From a virus, in IMG/VR virus record IMGVR_UViG_3300045454_000060, positions 1-64,000 of that record: a stretch of 64,000 nt of DNA; one strand, written 5' to 3'. A model generated the notes under the pieces. That model searched no databases. It saw only the letters and a program-made list of their open reading frames with translations, and was not told where the DNA came from. Below, piece after piece: positions 1 through 6,178 of this stretch. A program made the position numbers and the translations under genes. Each line of letters starts with the position of its first letter. Within the stretch, counting starts at the first letter, position 1.

Positions 1-15
1 AGTAGGCGGGGGGGG

Positions 16-40
16 GGCGGCAGGAAACTGCCGCCTTTCC
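16..40 (+). terminator. Rho-independent terminator at left edge
   Basis: An 8-bp GC stem (16-23 with 28-35) closes on a GAAA tetraloop and is followed by TTT. It ends transcription entering from left of the window; the gene it serves is not visible. Confidence 0.6.
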
Positions 41-94
41 CGTGCCTGGGGCGGGCCGCGGTGAGCCATGGCGCACCATGGCGTCTGTCACGGT

Positions 95-179
95 CAGGCG
101 TTCCTCGGCGCCAGGCGTTTCTCCCGTTCAGGCGTTTCGCGGCGCCAGGCGTTTGTGGCTGCCAGGCGTTTCGATCACC
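95..179. repeat. Five tandem 17-bp direct repeats
   Basis: The word CAGGCGTT starts at 95, 112, 129, 146 and 163, exactly every 17 bp. The first 8-10 bases of each unit are conserved and the rest varies. This looks like an iteron or protein-binding array; no convincing gene overlaps it. The function is unknown. It lies upstream of the first gene but 130 bp before that gene's promoter. Confidence 0.75.
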
Positions 180-296
180 GCGGCGATCCATGGCGCGCCC
201 ATCGCATCAGAGGATCACATCAGAAACTCGCATCCAGCGCTGCCCAAGCCGCACTTCGCCTGAACATCGCCTGACTTCCCCGCTTGTCGTCCTACC

Positions 297-330
297 TCAC
301 TGCTGACATAGTGTCGAACGTCAGCAATGA
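297..330 (+). promoter_or_regulatory. Dyad operator pair and promoter
   Basis: Two copies of the TCA-N4-TGA dyad, at 297-306 and 321-330. The first is followed after 2 bp by a -10-like TAGTGT (309-314). The second covers the expected transcript start. They control the gene starting at 359. Confidence 0.65.
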
Positions 331-358
331 CGCTGACACTGCCAAGGGACAAGCCGTC

Positions 359-715
359 ATGAGCAACGCTCTCGCCACCTTCGATGTCACGCTCGAATAC
401 AATCCGATCTCGGGGCGCATCGCCGCGAGCGTGAACGACGATCACATCGGCTACATCTGGCACGAGCGGCACCCGCGCTACGGCACGCCGCAGATCCGCT
501 TTCGGCACTCCCGTGCGGCGAGCTCGCGTGTGTTGAACGCACACTGGAACCTGTTCGATCTGAGCGACACCCCGAGCCCTGACGAGATCATGAAGATCGT
601 CGCCGAGCGCTTCGCCGGCAAGCTGATCTACGCTTGGCAGATCTACGGGGCCACCAAGCGCGTCGCCTTCGATCAGCCTGAGCATCGCGCGGGGCGGCAG
701 CGCAAGATCGCCTGA
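359..715 (+). CDS. Hypothetical protein, 118 aa
   Basis: I do not recognise this small soluble protein. The frame is open further upstream to 284, but I chose ATG 359 because AAGGGA lies about 12 bases before it and two operator dyads and a -10 lie between 284 and 330, so an earlier start would precede the transcript. The product is mixed alpha/beta in appearance, with a basic C-terminus (RQRKIA) and no membrane segment or signal peptide. It stands alone between two terminators, as a moron-type cargo gene would. The function is unknown. Confidence 0.7.
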   Translation: MSNALATFDVTLEYNPISGRIAASVNDDHIGYIWHERHPRYGTPQIRFRHSRAASSRVLNAHWNLFDLSDTPSPDEIMKIVAERFAGKLIYAWQIYGATKRVAFDQPEHRAGRQRKIA

Positions 716-721
716 CAGGGG

Positions 722-745
722 AGGGGCGGGAAACCGCCCCTTTTC
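722..745 (+). terminator. Rho-independent terminator
   Basis: An 8-bp stem (722-729 with 734-741) with a GAAA loop is followed by TTT. It ends the gene at 359-715 and has the same design as the hairpin at 16-40. Confidence 0.75.
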
Positions 746-987
746 GCTTATAGGGGTCACGCCGCGGTGCGCCATGGATCGCCATGGATCGCCACAAATC
801 GGCGAAATGGTTCGGCGCGGGCGGTTTTTAGGTTCGGCTGGCTTGAAATCCGGTGGCAAAGGACCGACCGTGGCGAGCCTCGGCGGGGTCGGGCCGCGGT
901 CAGGTTCGGCGACAATCCGCATTAGGAACCTAGGATTTTCCGCGTGCCTCCAGCGTCTACCACTTCTGGTAGCTTCATATGCTCGAA

Positions 988-1040
988 TGCAACTAGGGGT
1001 TGAAACCCGCCGCGCGGCACGATTGCAATCCCTAGTTGCA
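988..1040. repeat. Nested inverted repeats
   Basis: An 11-bp perfect inverted repeat (988-998/1030-1040) encloses GGGTT-GA-AACCC (997-1008) and the palindrome GCCGCGCGGC (1009-1018). It could form a branched RNA or cruciform. No T-run follows, so it is not an obvious terminator. Confidence 0.6.
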
Positions 1041-1495
1041 CGCGCATAGCGCGCAAGCATTGTGCAGCGCAGCATACACGCATTGCGTGTAACGCGGAAA
1101 GTTTCGCTACTCACTATTTCGTGATCTATGCTGCATCGCAGCATGCTAGACGATTGCGCTTGCGTTCCGACAAACGATAGCGTTGCGTGTGCGCAATCGT
1201 GCCGTTGCCGCGCTTGTTTCCTGCTAGCTGGTAGCATGCTGGCATCTCGGCATGTCGAGTCGTGATGCGTGATCCCTGCCGCGCGAGCGTGCGCGGCATG
1301 TGTTCCTGCCATCGTCCCTACCATCATGCCTGCCGCGTGCCGGCATGGCAGGGAACATCAACGCTAGTGCCGAAAATCTCGCGCTGGAACGCGATTGCCG
1401 CGCTGGCAGCTACCTACCTAGCGCAAACACGAAACCCCACTGTAGCGCGTTCCCAGGGGCTTCTAAGGGGTCCTTCACGAAATCGTGAGCAACGC

Positions 1496-1505
1496 TCATT
1501 GCTGA
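1496..1505. promoter_or_regulatory. Dyad operator
   Basis: TCATTGCTGA, one of the window-wide dyads, lies 85 bp before the gene at 1590. A second palindrome, TCACGA-AA-TCGTGA, sits just before it at 1475-1488. Confidence 0.5.
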
Positions 1506-1589
1506 CGAATCCCTATTGCCATTAACGCGGCAGGCATGATGTTGTCCCATGCATCGCGATGTTGCGATGCATGCCAAAGGGAAACGACG

Positions 1590-2198
1590 ATGACAGTCAA
1601 GATGAAGCATGACGCTACTCCCGACATGATCGAGGGGGCACGCGCGAATCTGATTCTGGCAATCGAGACGCGCGAGGCATTCGAGCGTTCCCTGATCACG
1701 GAAGCGAATGACAACGCTTCGATGATGAAGTTCCTCTCGCGCTACAAGCGCGAGGCATCGAAGCTTGACGCTTTCAGTCTCGCGTATGCTGCCGCGACGA
1801 ATTTCGATTTCGTCGCGCATTTCAACAGCACGCGCTATGAGGGGGCGCGCTTCAACATCTACGCTGCCCCGAAGCTTCACTTCCTGATGCGCGTGCTGAA
1901 CGGGGCAAACTGGCAGTCCCTGACTGACAGTGACTCGGCAACGCTTGCCGGCACGCTTGCCGCGCTGGAATCGGGGCACACGGAAGGCAAGCGCATTGCC
2001 AACGCGCTTGACGATTTCATGAACAGCATCGCGGGGCGCAGGGATTACAAGAGCGGGGGCACGCAAAGCGGCAGTAGCTTGCGCGCGCTTGAGGCACTCG
2101 GAATCGTGCGCAAGGCAAGCGCGCGCGCATGGGAAATTGCCGACAAGACGGCATTCAAGACGCTGGCACGCGCTGCCAGCAAGGCAACGCGCGAGTAG
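1590..2198 (+). CDS. Hypothetical protein, 202 aa
   Basis: No family recognised. The frame runs back to 1536, but ATG 1590 has a purine-rich AAAGGGAAACGACG leader directly before it, so I start there. A 9-bp hairpin (1549-1572) ends 18 bases upstream and could modulate translation. The protein looks helical and soluble, with a basic C-terminal part (RKASARAWEIADK onward) that could bind nucleic acid; that is only an inference. Codon choice (GCA, GGG, GGC without the GCC bias of the virion genes) sets it apart from the rest of the window and hints at recent acquisition. Confidence 0.65.
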   Translation: MTVKMKHDATPDMIEGARANLILAIETREAFERSLITEANDNASMMKFLSRYKREASKLDAFSLAYAAATNFDFVAHFNSTRYEGARFNIYAAPKLHFLMRVLNGANWQSLTDSDSATLAGTLAALESGHTEGKRIANALDDFMNSIAGRRDYKSGGTQSGSSLRALEALGIVRKASARAWEIADKTAFKTLARAASKATRE

Positions 2199-2208
2199 CG
2201 GCAGGGGC

Positions 2209-2231
2209 GGGGCAGGGGCAATCCCTGCCCC
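2209..2231 (+). terminator. Terminator-like hairpin
   Basis: GGGGCAGGG (2209-2217) pairs with CCCTGCCCC (2223-2231) over a 5-base loop and is followed by GTTT. It ends the gene at 1590-2198 and abuts the parS-like palindrome. Confidence 0.65.
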
Positions 2232-2245
2232 GTTTCACGTGAAAC
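2232..2245. promoter_or_regulatory. parS-like palindrome
   Basis: GTTTCACGTGAAAC is a perfect 14-bp palindrome equal to the core of the canonical bacterial chromosomal parS (TGTTTCACGTGAAACA), the site bound by host ParB. A near-canonical second copy lies at 47179-47194 beside repA. Confidence 0.6.
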
Positions 2246-2246
2246 G

Positions 2247-2256
2247 TCATCACTGA
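2247..2256. promoter_or_regulatory. Dyad operator
   Basis: TCATCACTGA lies between the parS-like site and the ATG at 2274. Confidence 0.5.
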
Positions 2257-2273
2257 CAGAAGGAACGCTTCCG

Positions 2274-2483
2274 ATGCTCAACCCCGAAACCCCGTATGCC
2301 GACATGCTGCGGCACGCGCAACGCTGGCAGGCAAGCATGCGCGCTGCCGTGTGCCGCAGCATGCATCGCGATTACATGACGCTCGCGCGCGTCTATCTCG
2401 CACAAGCGAACATGCGTTCCGCACACAACGCGCTGAATCGTGCCGCGTGTGCGCGCATGCTGTATTGCTACTTTAAGAGCTAG
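2274..2483 (+). CDS. Small hypothetical protein, 69 aa
   Basis: A small basic, helical protein of 69 residues rich in Ala, Arg, Met and Tyr, with no recognised domain. It is preceded by GAAGGAA about 9 bases before ATG 2274 and by an operator dyad. Its word usage matches the gene at 1590 and differs from the virion genes. It ends 250 bp before a convergent gene, with a three-copy repeat in the gap. The function is unknown. Confidence 0.55.
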   Translation: MLNPETPYADMLRHAQRWQASMRAAVCRSMHRDYMTLARVYLAQANMRSAHNALNRAACARMLYCYFKS

Positions 2484-2598
2484 CAAGCGGCATGCCAAAT
2501 GGGGCGGAAACGATTCCGTCCCTCCCGCGCTCAAATCGAAGTCTTAACGATTTTTTCGGGGTCAGACCCGGATCCCGCCACATCCTCGCACTGCCACC

Positions 2599-2693
2599 AC
2601 CAACCCTTGCAGCAAAATCCTCGCCCCGCCATCACCAACCCTTGCAGCAAAATCCTCACACCCCAGCCCCACCAACCCTTGCAGCAAAATCCT
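2599..2693. repeat. Three 23-bp direct repeats
   Basis: ACCAACCC-TTGCAGCAAAATCCT occurs at 2599-2621, 2634-2656 and 2671-2693, spaced 35 and 37 bp apart, with a decayed copy starting at 2707. The array fills the gap between convergent genes. The spacers are only 12-14 bp, so it is not CRISPR; a protein-binding or iteron array is possible. Confidence 0.75.
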
Positions 2694-2732
2694 GGCGCCC
2701 ACTCCCACCAACACCCTTGGAGGAAGAAGGGT

Positions 2733-3104
2733 CTAGATTTCCTTGTCCACCACCTGCAGCGCCGGCTTGCCCTCCGCCCTGGCGCGCTCGACCGCCTGCT
2801 GCACATATGCCTGCATCAGCACGTCCAGCTCCTCGAGTCTGGGAAGGCTGCCGTGCCTGCGACGGTGCATGACCATGAAGCCGAGCTGGCGCAGCGTCAC
2901 CGGGATTGCACCGAGCGCGATCGCCCGCTTCCTGACGCCGAGCGAGACATCGTAGTGGTCGCCCTGGAACCAGGCGCGCTTGAGCCCGAGCCTGTCGGCC
3001 ATCGCGTGCAGCTCGTCCTCGCTGTCGGCGATCATGTGCGACATCTTCATGGAGCGGAAGCGCCCCATGGGATGCCGATACATGTCATCAACATAGACTG
3101 TCAT
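2733..3104 (-). CDS. DUF4031-family protein
   Basis: 123 residues. The N-terminus MTVYVDDM, followed by GRF-SMKMSHMIADSEDELHAMA and then WFQGDHYDVS, matches the DUF4031 family, small proteins of unknown biochemistry common in phages and bacteria. I start at ATG 3104; the frame is open further upstream but only overlaps the small membrane gene there. It is the last gene of a leftward operon with a small membrane protein (22 bp upstream), a DUF2493 protein and a 124-aa protein. The acidic and His residues (VDD, DSEDE, GDHYD) could form a metal site; that is inference. Confidence 0.8.
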   Translation of the reverse strand: MTVYVDDMYRHPMGRFRSMKMSHMIADSEDELHAMADRLGLKRAWFQGDHYDVSLGVRKRAIALGAIPVTLRQLGFMVMHRRRHGSLPRLEELDVLMQAYVQQAVERARAEGKPALQVVDKEI

Positions 3105-3126
3105 CGCGCCGCCCCCGTCACCCGCA

Positions 3127-3234
3127 TCACACGTATCGAAGCGGCAGCGTGAGAATGTGGTAGACGCCGAACAGCCACGGCAGAACGCCACAGACGAACC
3201 ACAGAACCGTCTCGACCACCTTATGCATGGGCAT
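3127..3234 (-). CDS. Tiny single-span membrane protein, 35 aa
   Basis: A 35-codon frame between DUF2493 and DUF4031 reads MPMHKVVETVL, then a continuous hydrophobic span (LWFVCGVLPWLFGVYHILTL, residues about 11-30), then a basic tail PLRYV. It overlaps the end of the upstream gene by 14 bases and stops 22 bases before the next, which fits a translated operon member. Start ATG 3234 or 3228. The composition is clearly that of a membrane helix; the function is unknown (perhaps a toxin-like or lysis-modulating peptide). Confidence 0.5.
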   Translation of the reverse strand: MPMHKVVETVLWFVCGVLPWLFGVYHILTLPLRYV

Positions 3235-3604
3235 GAACGGAACCCCGTCTGATGACCTGGAGAACCAGCAGATCGCTGATCCCGGCGCGCTTGATCATGT
3301 CGTTGGTGCCGCGACCGCCCGGAAAGGCGGCGACGAGATGAGGCTTGCCTTCGTCGAGCATGCGCTGATTGCGCACGAAGCCGGCGCGCAGCCCGTAGCG
3401 CATCCAGTTGGCGCGGTAGATCTCGAGCTGAATGCGACGCATCAGCGCCCATTCGCCGGCGGCGGTATCGACCCCGCGAGCGCCACCATGGATCAGCACG
3501 GCGATCGGCTTGATGGCGTGCAGGCGATCGAGCAGGTGGAAGATCTGCTGGCGCTCGGACTCGACGAGTCCGAAATCACGACCGCCGCAGACCAGCACCC
3601 TCAC
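3221..3604 (-). CDS. DUF2493 (SLOG-type) protein
   Basis: 127 residues beginning MRVLVCGGRDF, with IHGGARGVDTAAGEWA, a basic YRANW segment, NQRMLDEGKPHLVAAFPGGRGTNDMIK and a C-terminal extension. This is the DUF2493/YspA branch of the SLOG Rossmann fold, related to DprA and cytokinin-LOG proteins, which bind nucleotide-derived ligands. It starts with GTG at 3604, whose TGA overlaps the stop of the preceding gene (GTGA), so translation is coupled. The phage role is unknown; the family is frequent in phage and conflict operons as a candidate ligand sensor. Confidence 0.85.
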   Translation of the reverse strand: MRVLVCGGRDFGLVESERQQIFHLLDRLHAIKPIAVLIHGGARGVDTAAGEWALMRRIQLEIYRANWMRYGLRAGFVRNQRMLDEGKPHLVAAFPGGRGTNDMIKRAGISDLLVLQVIRRGSVHAHA

Positions 3605-3975
3605 AGGGGATCGCCCCGTCGTGCGATCTCGCGCAGCTCCTCGCGCGAGAGACGCCGCACATAGTCACGCGGATCACGCTCGGGCGAGCGCACGTCGCCG
3701 GGAACAATGCCGGCGGTGATTCTGGACATGTCCAGATGCGTCCGAAGATGCAGATCGCCCCGAGCGGTCGGGGCACTCCTGGGACCGACCAGCTCCTGCA
3801 TCGCGGCGTCCAGGCCGCGCCGCATGGACTCGAGACGCTGGGCGAGCTGCTGGCGTTCCTCGAGCAGCCCCTTCAGGAGCTCGACATCGCTCCAATGCAA
3901 GGCAAGCGGGCGCGTCTCGGGGTTCGAGACCACGCCAGCGAAACGCGCGACCAGATCCTGAAGTGCCGACTGCAT
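3601..3975 (-). CDS. Hypothetical helical protein, 124 aa
   Basis: First gene of the leftward operon that ends with DUF4031. I start at ATG 3975, preceded by GGAG about 9 bases upstream; the frame is open to 4092 but that part lacks a start signal. Residues about 25-60 (ELLKGLLEERQQLAQRLES) predict a coiled coil and the C-terminus is charged (RRLSREELREIARRGDP). No domain is recognised. The operator/promoter lies about 130 bp upstream at 4102-4111. Confidence 0.65.
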   Translation of the reverse strand: MQSALQDLVARFAGVVSNPETRPLALHWSDVELLKGLLEERQQLAQRLESMRRGLDAAMQELVGPRSAPTARGDLHLRTHLDMSRITAGIVPGDVRSPERDPRDYVRRLSREELREIARRGDPL

Positions 3976-4101
3976 GCGGGGTGCTCCATCACAACGGGGT
4001 GCGAGCGCGGGATGGAGGGAGGGAACTCCACGGGAAGTCTCGTGCCGGGCAGGAGGGGAGGGGACCCGGACACCCCGCGCTCGCAGTGCCATAATAGGCA
4101 G

Positions 4102-4111
4102 TCAGCGCTTA
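4102..4111 (-). promoter_or_regulatory. Dyad operator, leftward
   Basis: TCAGCGCTTA (one mismatch from the dyad) overlaps the stop of the HslV-like gene. Reading leftward, a -10-like TATTAT follows 5 bp later at about 4091-4096. It should drive the operon starting at 3975. Confidence 0.5.
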
Positions 4112-4729
4112 CTTCGCAACGGAGACGCGCGAAGATTTTCTTGCCCTGGGGCGGGGTGTCCGAGACGCGGGCTTGCCGCGCGCGATCGGGGCGAGATGGA
4201 ACACACTCACGTCCATGCCGGAGTAGATGTCGAGCTCGATGGCGATGTCGAGCGTGCGGCGCACCAGGCGCTCGGGGTCGGGCTCGCTCTCGATCAGCGC
4301 ACGGCCGGCGGCGAAGGCGAAGTCGCGCCCCGAGCCGGCACCCCAGACGATGCCGGGCGGGACGGCGTGAATCGACAGATCCGAGCAGAACTCCCAGATG
4401 CCGAAGGGGCTGGCGAGCACGATCGTCATCTCGCCCCATTGCGAGGGGCCTGGTCCCTCCGAGTGCGCCTCGAAGCCGTTCTTGGCAAGCACCTCGCGCA
4501 GACGCTCGGCGAACTGCAGCGGGTGCTCGAGGTTGCGGAACAGGAAATCGCGCGCCGCCTGCATCGACACCAGCACGGCATACTGTCCGGCCGAGCCGGC
4601 GGCCCAACCATTGTCGCCCAGCACCCACTTCGAGACCGGGCCGAGCTTGAGACCGCCGGCGCTGATCATGCCGTCGGAGCCGACCCAGGTGCCGCGTTCG
4701 GGCAGATGGTAGGCGGCGAGGGTGGTCAC
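4109..4729 (-). CDS. HslV/proteasome beta-like Ntn peptidase
   Basis: 206 residues. After the start, MTTLAAY puts Thr at position 2, as in HslV where Thr1 is the catalytic nucleophile after Met removal. GSDGMIS (Asp about 19) and the SKW Lys (about 34) match the Asp17/Lys33 positions of HslV. GSAGQYA matches its GFAGS turn and GAGSGRDFAFAAGRALIE matches its GSGGNYALAAARAL helix. The family hydrolyses peptides inside a dodecameric chamber, normally with the HslU unfoldase. No HslU is seen here, so it would need host HslU or act alone. It starts with GTG 4729 overlapping the stop of the kinase-like gene (GTGA). The last 30 residues are basic and low-complexity. I assign the family with good confidence and the activity by inference. 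Confidence 0.8.
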   Translation of the reverse strand: MTTLAAYHLPERGTWVGSDGMISAGGLKLGPVSKWVLGDNGWAAGSAGQYAVLVSMQAARDFLFRNLEHPLQFAERLREVLAKNGFEAHSEGPGPSQWGEMTIVLASPFGIWEFCSDLSIHAVPPGIVWGAGSGRDFAFAAGRALIESEPDPERLVRRTLDIAIELDIYSGMDVSVFHLAPIARGKPASRTPRPRARKSSRVSVAK

Positions 4730-5361
4730 GACACGGCCTGCGCCGCCGGGGCCGGCTGCACTGGCTGCACTGGCGCGAAACCGAGCGTCTGCTCGAACAG
4801 CAGCGCGGCCTGCGCCTCGAAGTGACGCAGATCGCCCGCATTATCCAGCGTATAGTTCACCAGTGACGTATCATAGTGGTCGAAATCGTTCACCGGGACA
4901 TGGCCGGGGCGACGCACCTCGATCACGACGCCGCGGCGCTCGCGATAGGTCAGCCCCTGCGTCTTGCGCACCGAGGGGAAGACGAAGAAGGGGTGATCCC
5001 AGAGCTCGGTATCGGCGTGAAAGCGCCGCTGCAGCGCTCTGAGCGTCAACTCAGGGATGATCTGCTCGCCGTAGTGGCTCTCGAGCAGATTGCCGAGCTG
5101 GCCGAGGAGCTGACGATGATCGAACGTCCTGCCGCAGAGCTCGATCCGCTTCGCCTTGCCTTCCTGAGTCGTCACATCGTCCCAGGACAGCCCGTAGAGC
5201 GCCATCGCGGCGCGCCGCAGCACCTCGCCGTCATCGACCAGATGAGCGTTGTAGCGGCGTTCCAGGAACTCGGCGAGCGTGGTCTTGCCGGCCTTGGGCG
5301 CGCCACAGAGCGCGATCAGCGTGGGGCGGTGACCGGGGTGATGGCTGGGGCGGACATTCAT
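4726..5361 (-). CDS. P-loop (deoxy)nucleotide kinase-like protein
   Basis: 211 residues with a Walker A GAPKAGKTT (residues about 20-28) directly after the first strand (TLIALC). Then follow a DDGE segment and IELCGRTFDHRQLLGQLGN, an arrangement like that of phage deoxynucleoside-monophosphate kinases and dephospho-CoA/adenylate-kinase folds. The last 20 residues are rich in Pro, Val, Ala and Gln. I start at ATG 5361 because GGAGAG lies 8 bases before it; the frame opens at 5382. It is translationally coupled to the HslV-like gene. The substrate cannot be told from the sequence; supply of dNTP precursors is the usual role. Confidence 0.7.
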   Translation of the reverse strand: MNVRPSHHPGHRPTLIALCGAPKAGKTTLAEFLERRYNAHLVDDGEVLRRAAMALYGLSWDDVTTQEGKAKRIELCGRTFDHRQLLGQLGNLLESHYGEQIIPELTLRALQRRFHADTELWDHPFFVFPSVRKTQGLTYRERRGVVIEVRRPGHVPVNDFDHYDTSLVNYTLDNAGDLRHFEAQAALLFEQTLGFAPVQPVQPAPAAQAVS

Positions 5362-5421
5362 GCGGACTCTCCGGATCGACACGACGTGAGAAGTTCATGG
5401 AAGATCAAAGCGATGATCCGC

Positions 5422-5823
5422 TCATCTGGACGGACATGGCGGGGTCTCGCCGACCGCGAGCACAGGGATACCCGGCGTCTCCGCCTCGTCGAGATGCGGA
5501 TTGATTAGATGCCCCGCGATCCGGCGCCCGCGCTCGGGGCCGAGCCCCAGCTCGCCGGCTGCGCGCACGACCGCCTCGTAGAACGTGAGATTATCCTCGT
5601 GATCGCGCAACAGAATCGCGGCGGCCGTGACCAGCACGGCAGTCACCTGCGTCGTCTCGCTGGCCGCGAGACGGTCATCGGCTGGGATTCTGAGAATCCC
5701 CGCCGAATGGCAGGGAAGCACGAAGGCTGCATCATCGGGCCCGATGATCACCGCGCGAATCCCGGCCCAGCGAAAGACCGGGTTGGCCAAACCGATCAGA
5801 GCCCGACGAAACCAATGCCGCAT
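5422..5823 (-). CDS. Hypothetical protein, 133 aa
   Basis: No family recognised. The N-terminus (RHWFRRALIGLANPVFRWAG) is an amphipathic or weakly membrane-associated helix. A beta-rich part (RAVIIGPDDAAFVLP) and a helical, charged C-terminal half follow. ATG 5823 is used; an in-frame GTG at 5835 lies inside the operator dyad and is less likely. It is a single-gene leftward unit with its own dyad at 5832-5841. Confidence 0.6.
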   Translation of the reverse strand: MRHWFRRALIGLANPVFRWAGIRAVIIGPDDAAFVLPCHSAGILRIPADDRLAASETTQVTAVLVTAAAILLRDHEDNLTFYEAVVRAAGELGLGPERGRRIAGHLINPHLDEAETPGIPVLAVGETPPCPSR

Positions 5824-5831
5824 TGATCCAC

Positions 5832-5841
5832 TCACTGTTGA
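5832..5841 (-). promoter_or_regulatory. Dyad operator
   Basis: TCACTGTTGA immediately precedes the start at 5823. On the minus strand a -10-like TATGCT (about 5853-5858) lies upstream, so the dyad would cover the transcript start. Confidence 0.5.
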
Positions 5842-5901
5842 CTGCCTAGTCTAGCATAGACCCCGCGCGCTGTGGAGCAACGCGCGACACAGACGGCCCG
5901 A

Positions 5902-6168
5902 TCAGGGGACACGAAACTTGACCGGCCTGCCGGGGCGTCGCGGCTTGAACCCCACCTGCTTGATCTCCTGCGCGATCTCGGCGACGGAGCGGGAAATCAC
6001 CAGATACTCGACCACGCTGGAGCGCGGCAACCCGCTCAGCTTGGAGATCTTGGCGAGCTGCTCGCGGGTCAGACTGCTGACCCAGATCGTCGTGCTGGTC
6101 CCCTCCGACCCGGTGCGCTTGGTGCGCCGCTTGACGGGGGTTTCGGATGTATTCGCCGCCTCGATCAT
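5902..6168 (-). CDS. Possible ribbon-helix-helix DNA-binding protein
   Basis: 88 residues from ATG 6168; the frame is open to 6240 but overlaps the helicase gene there. The N-terminal 25 residues are basic (PVKRRTKR). The stretch TIWVSSLTREQLAKISKLSG, followed by PRSSVVEYLV, has the strand-helix-turn-helix pattern of Arc/MetJ-type RHH repressors. The C-terminus is basic (KPRRPGRPVKFR). It follows the helicase gene by 10 bp, so it is probably co-transcribed and coupled. It is a candidate regulator, perhaps of the window-wide dyads, but the XRE protein is the better candidate. Confidence 0.6.
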   Translation of the reverse strand: MIEAANTSETPVKRRTKRTGSEGTSTTIWVSSLTREQLAKISKLSGLPRSSVVEYLVISRSVAEIAQEIKQVGFKPRRPGRPVKFRVP

Positions 6169-6178
6169 GTTGTCGAGG

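Larger units (their letters stand above)
746..1589. other. Gene-free stretch rich in inverted repeats
   Basis: I see no supportable gene in these 840 bases; the open frames look like chance GC frames. The stretch holds a doubled GCCATGGATC (774-793), an 11-bp perfect inverted repeat (TGCAACTAGGG at 988-998 with its complement at 1030-1040) enclosing two smaller palindromes (997-1008 and 1009-1018), a TCACGA-AA-TCGTGA palindrome (1475-1488) and a 9-bp hairpin (1549-1572) just before the next start. Word usage (many GCATGC, TGCCG and GCTAG) differs from the virion genes, which suggests separate ancestry. Confidence 0.55.

Noticed and set aside
215-1327. 370-codon minus-strand frame at the left end
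   Set aside because: Crosses the gene at 359, terminators and inverted repeats; no Shine-Dalgarno sequence and no recognisable domain.
2599-2693. Possible mini CRISPR array
   Set aside because: Only three 23-bp repeats with 12-14 bp gaps, no cas genes nearby, and spacers far too short.
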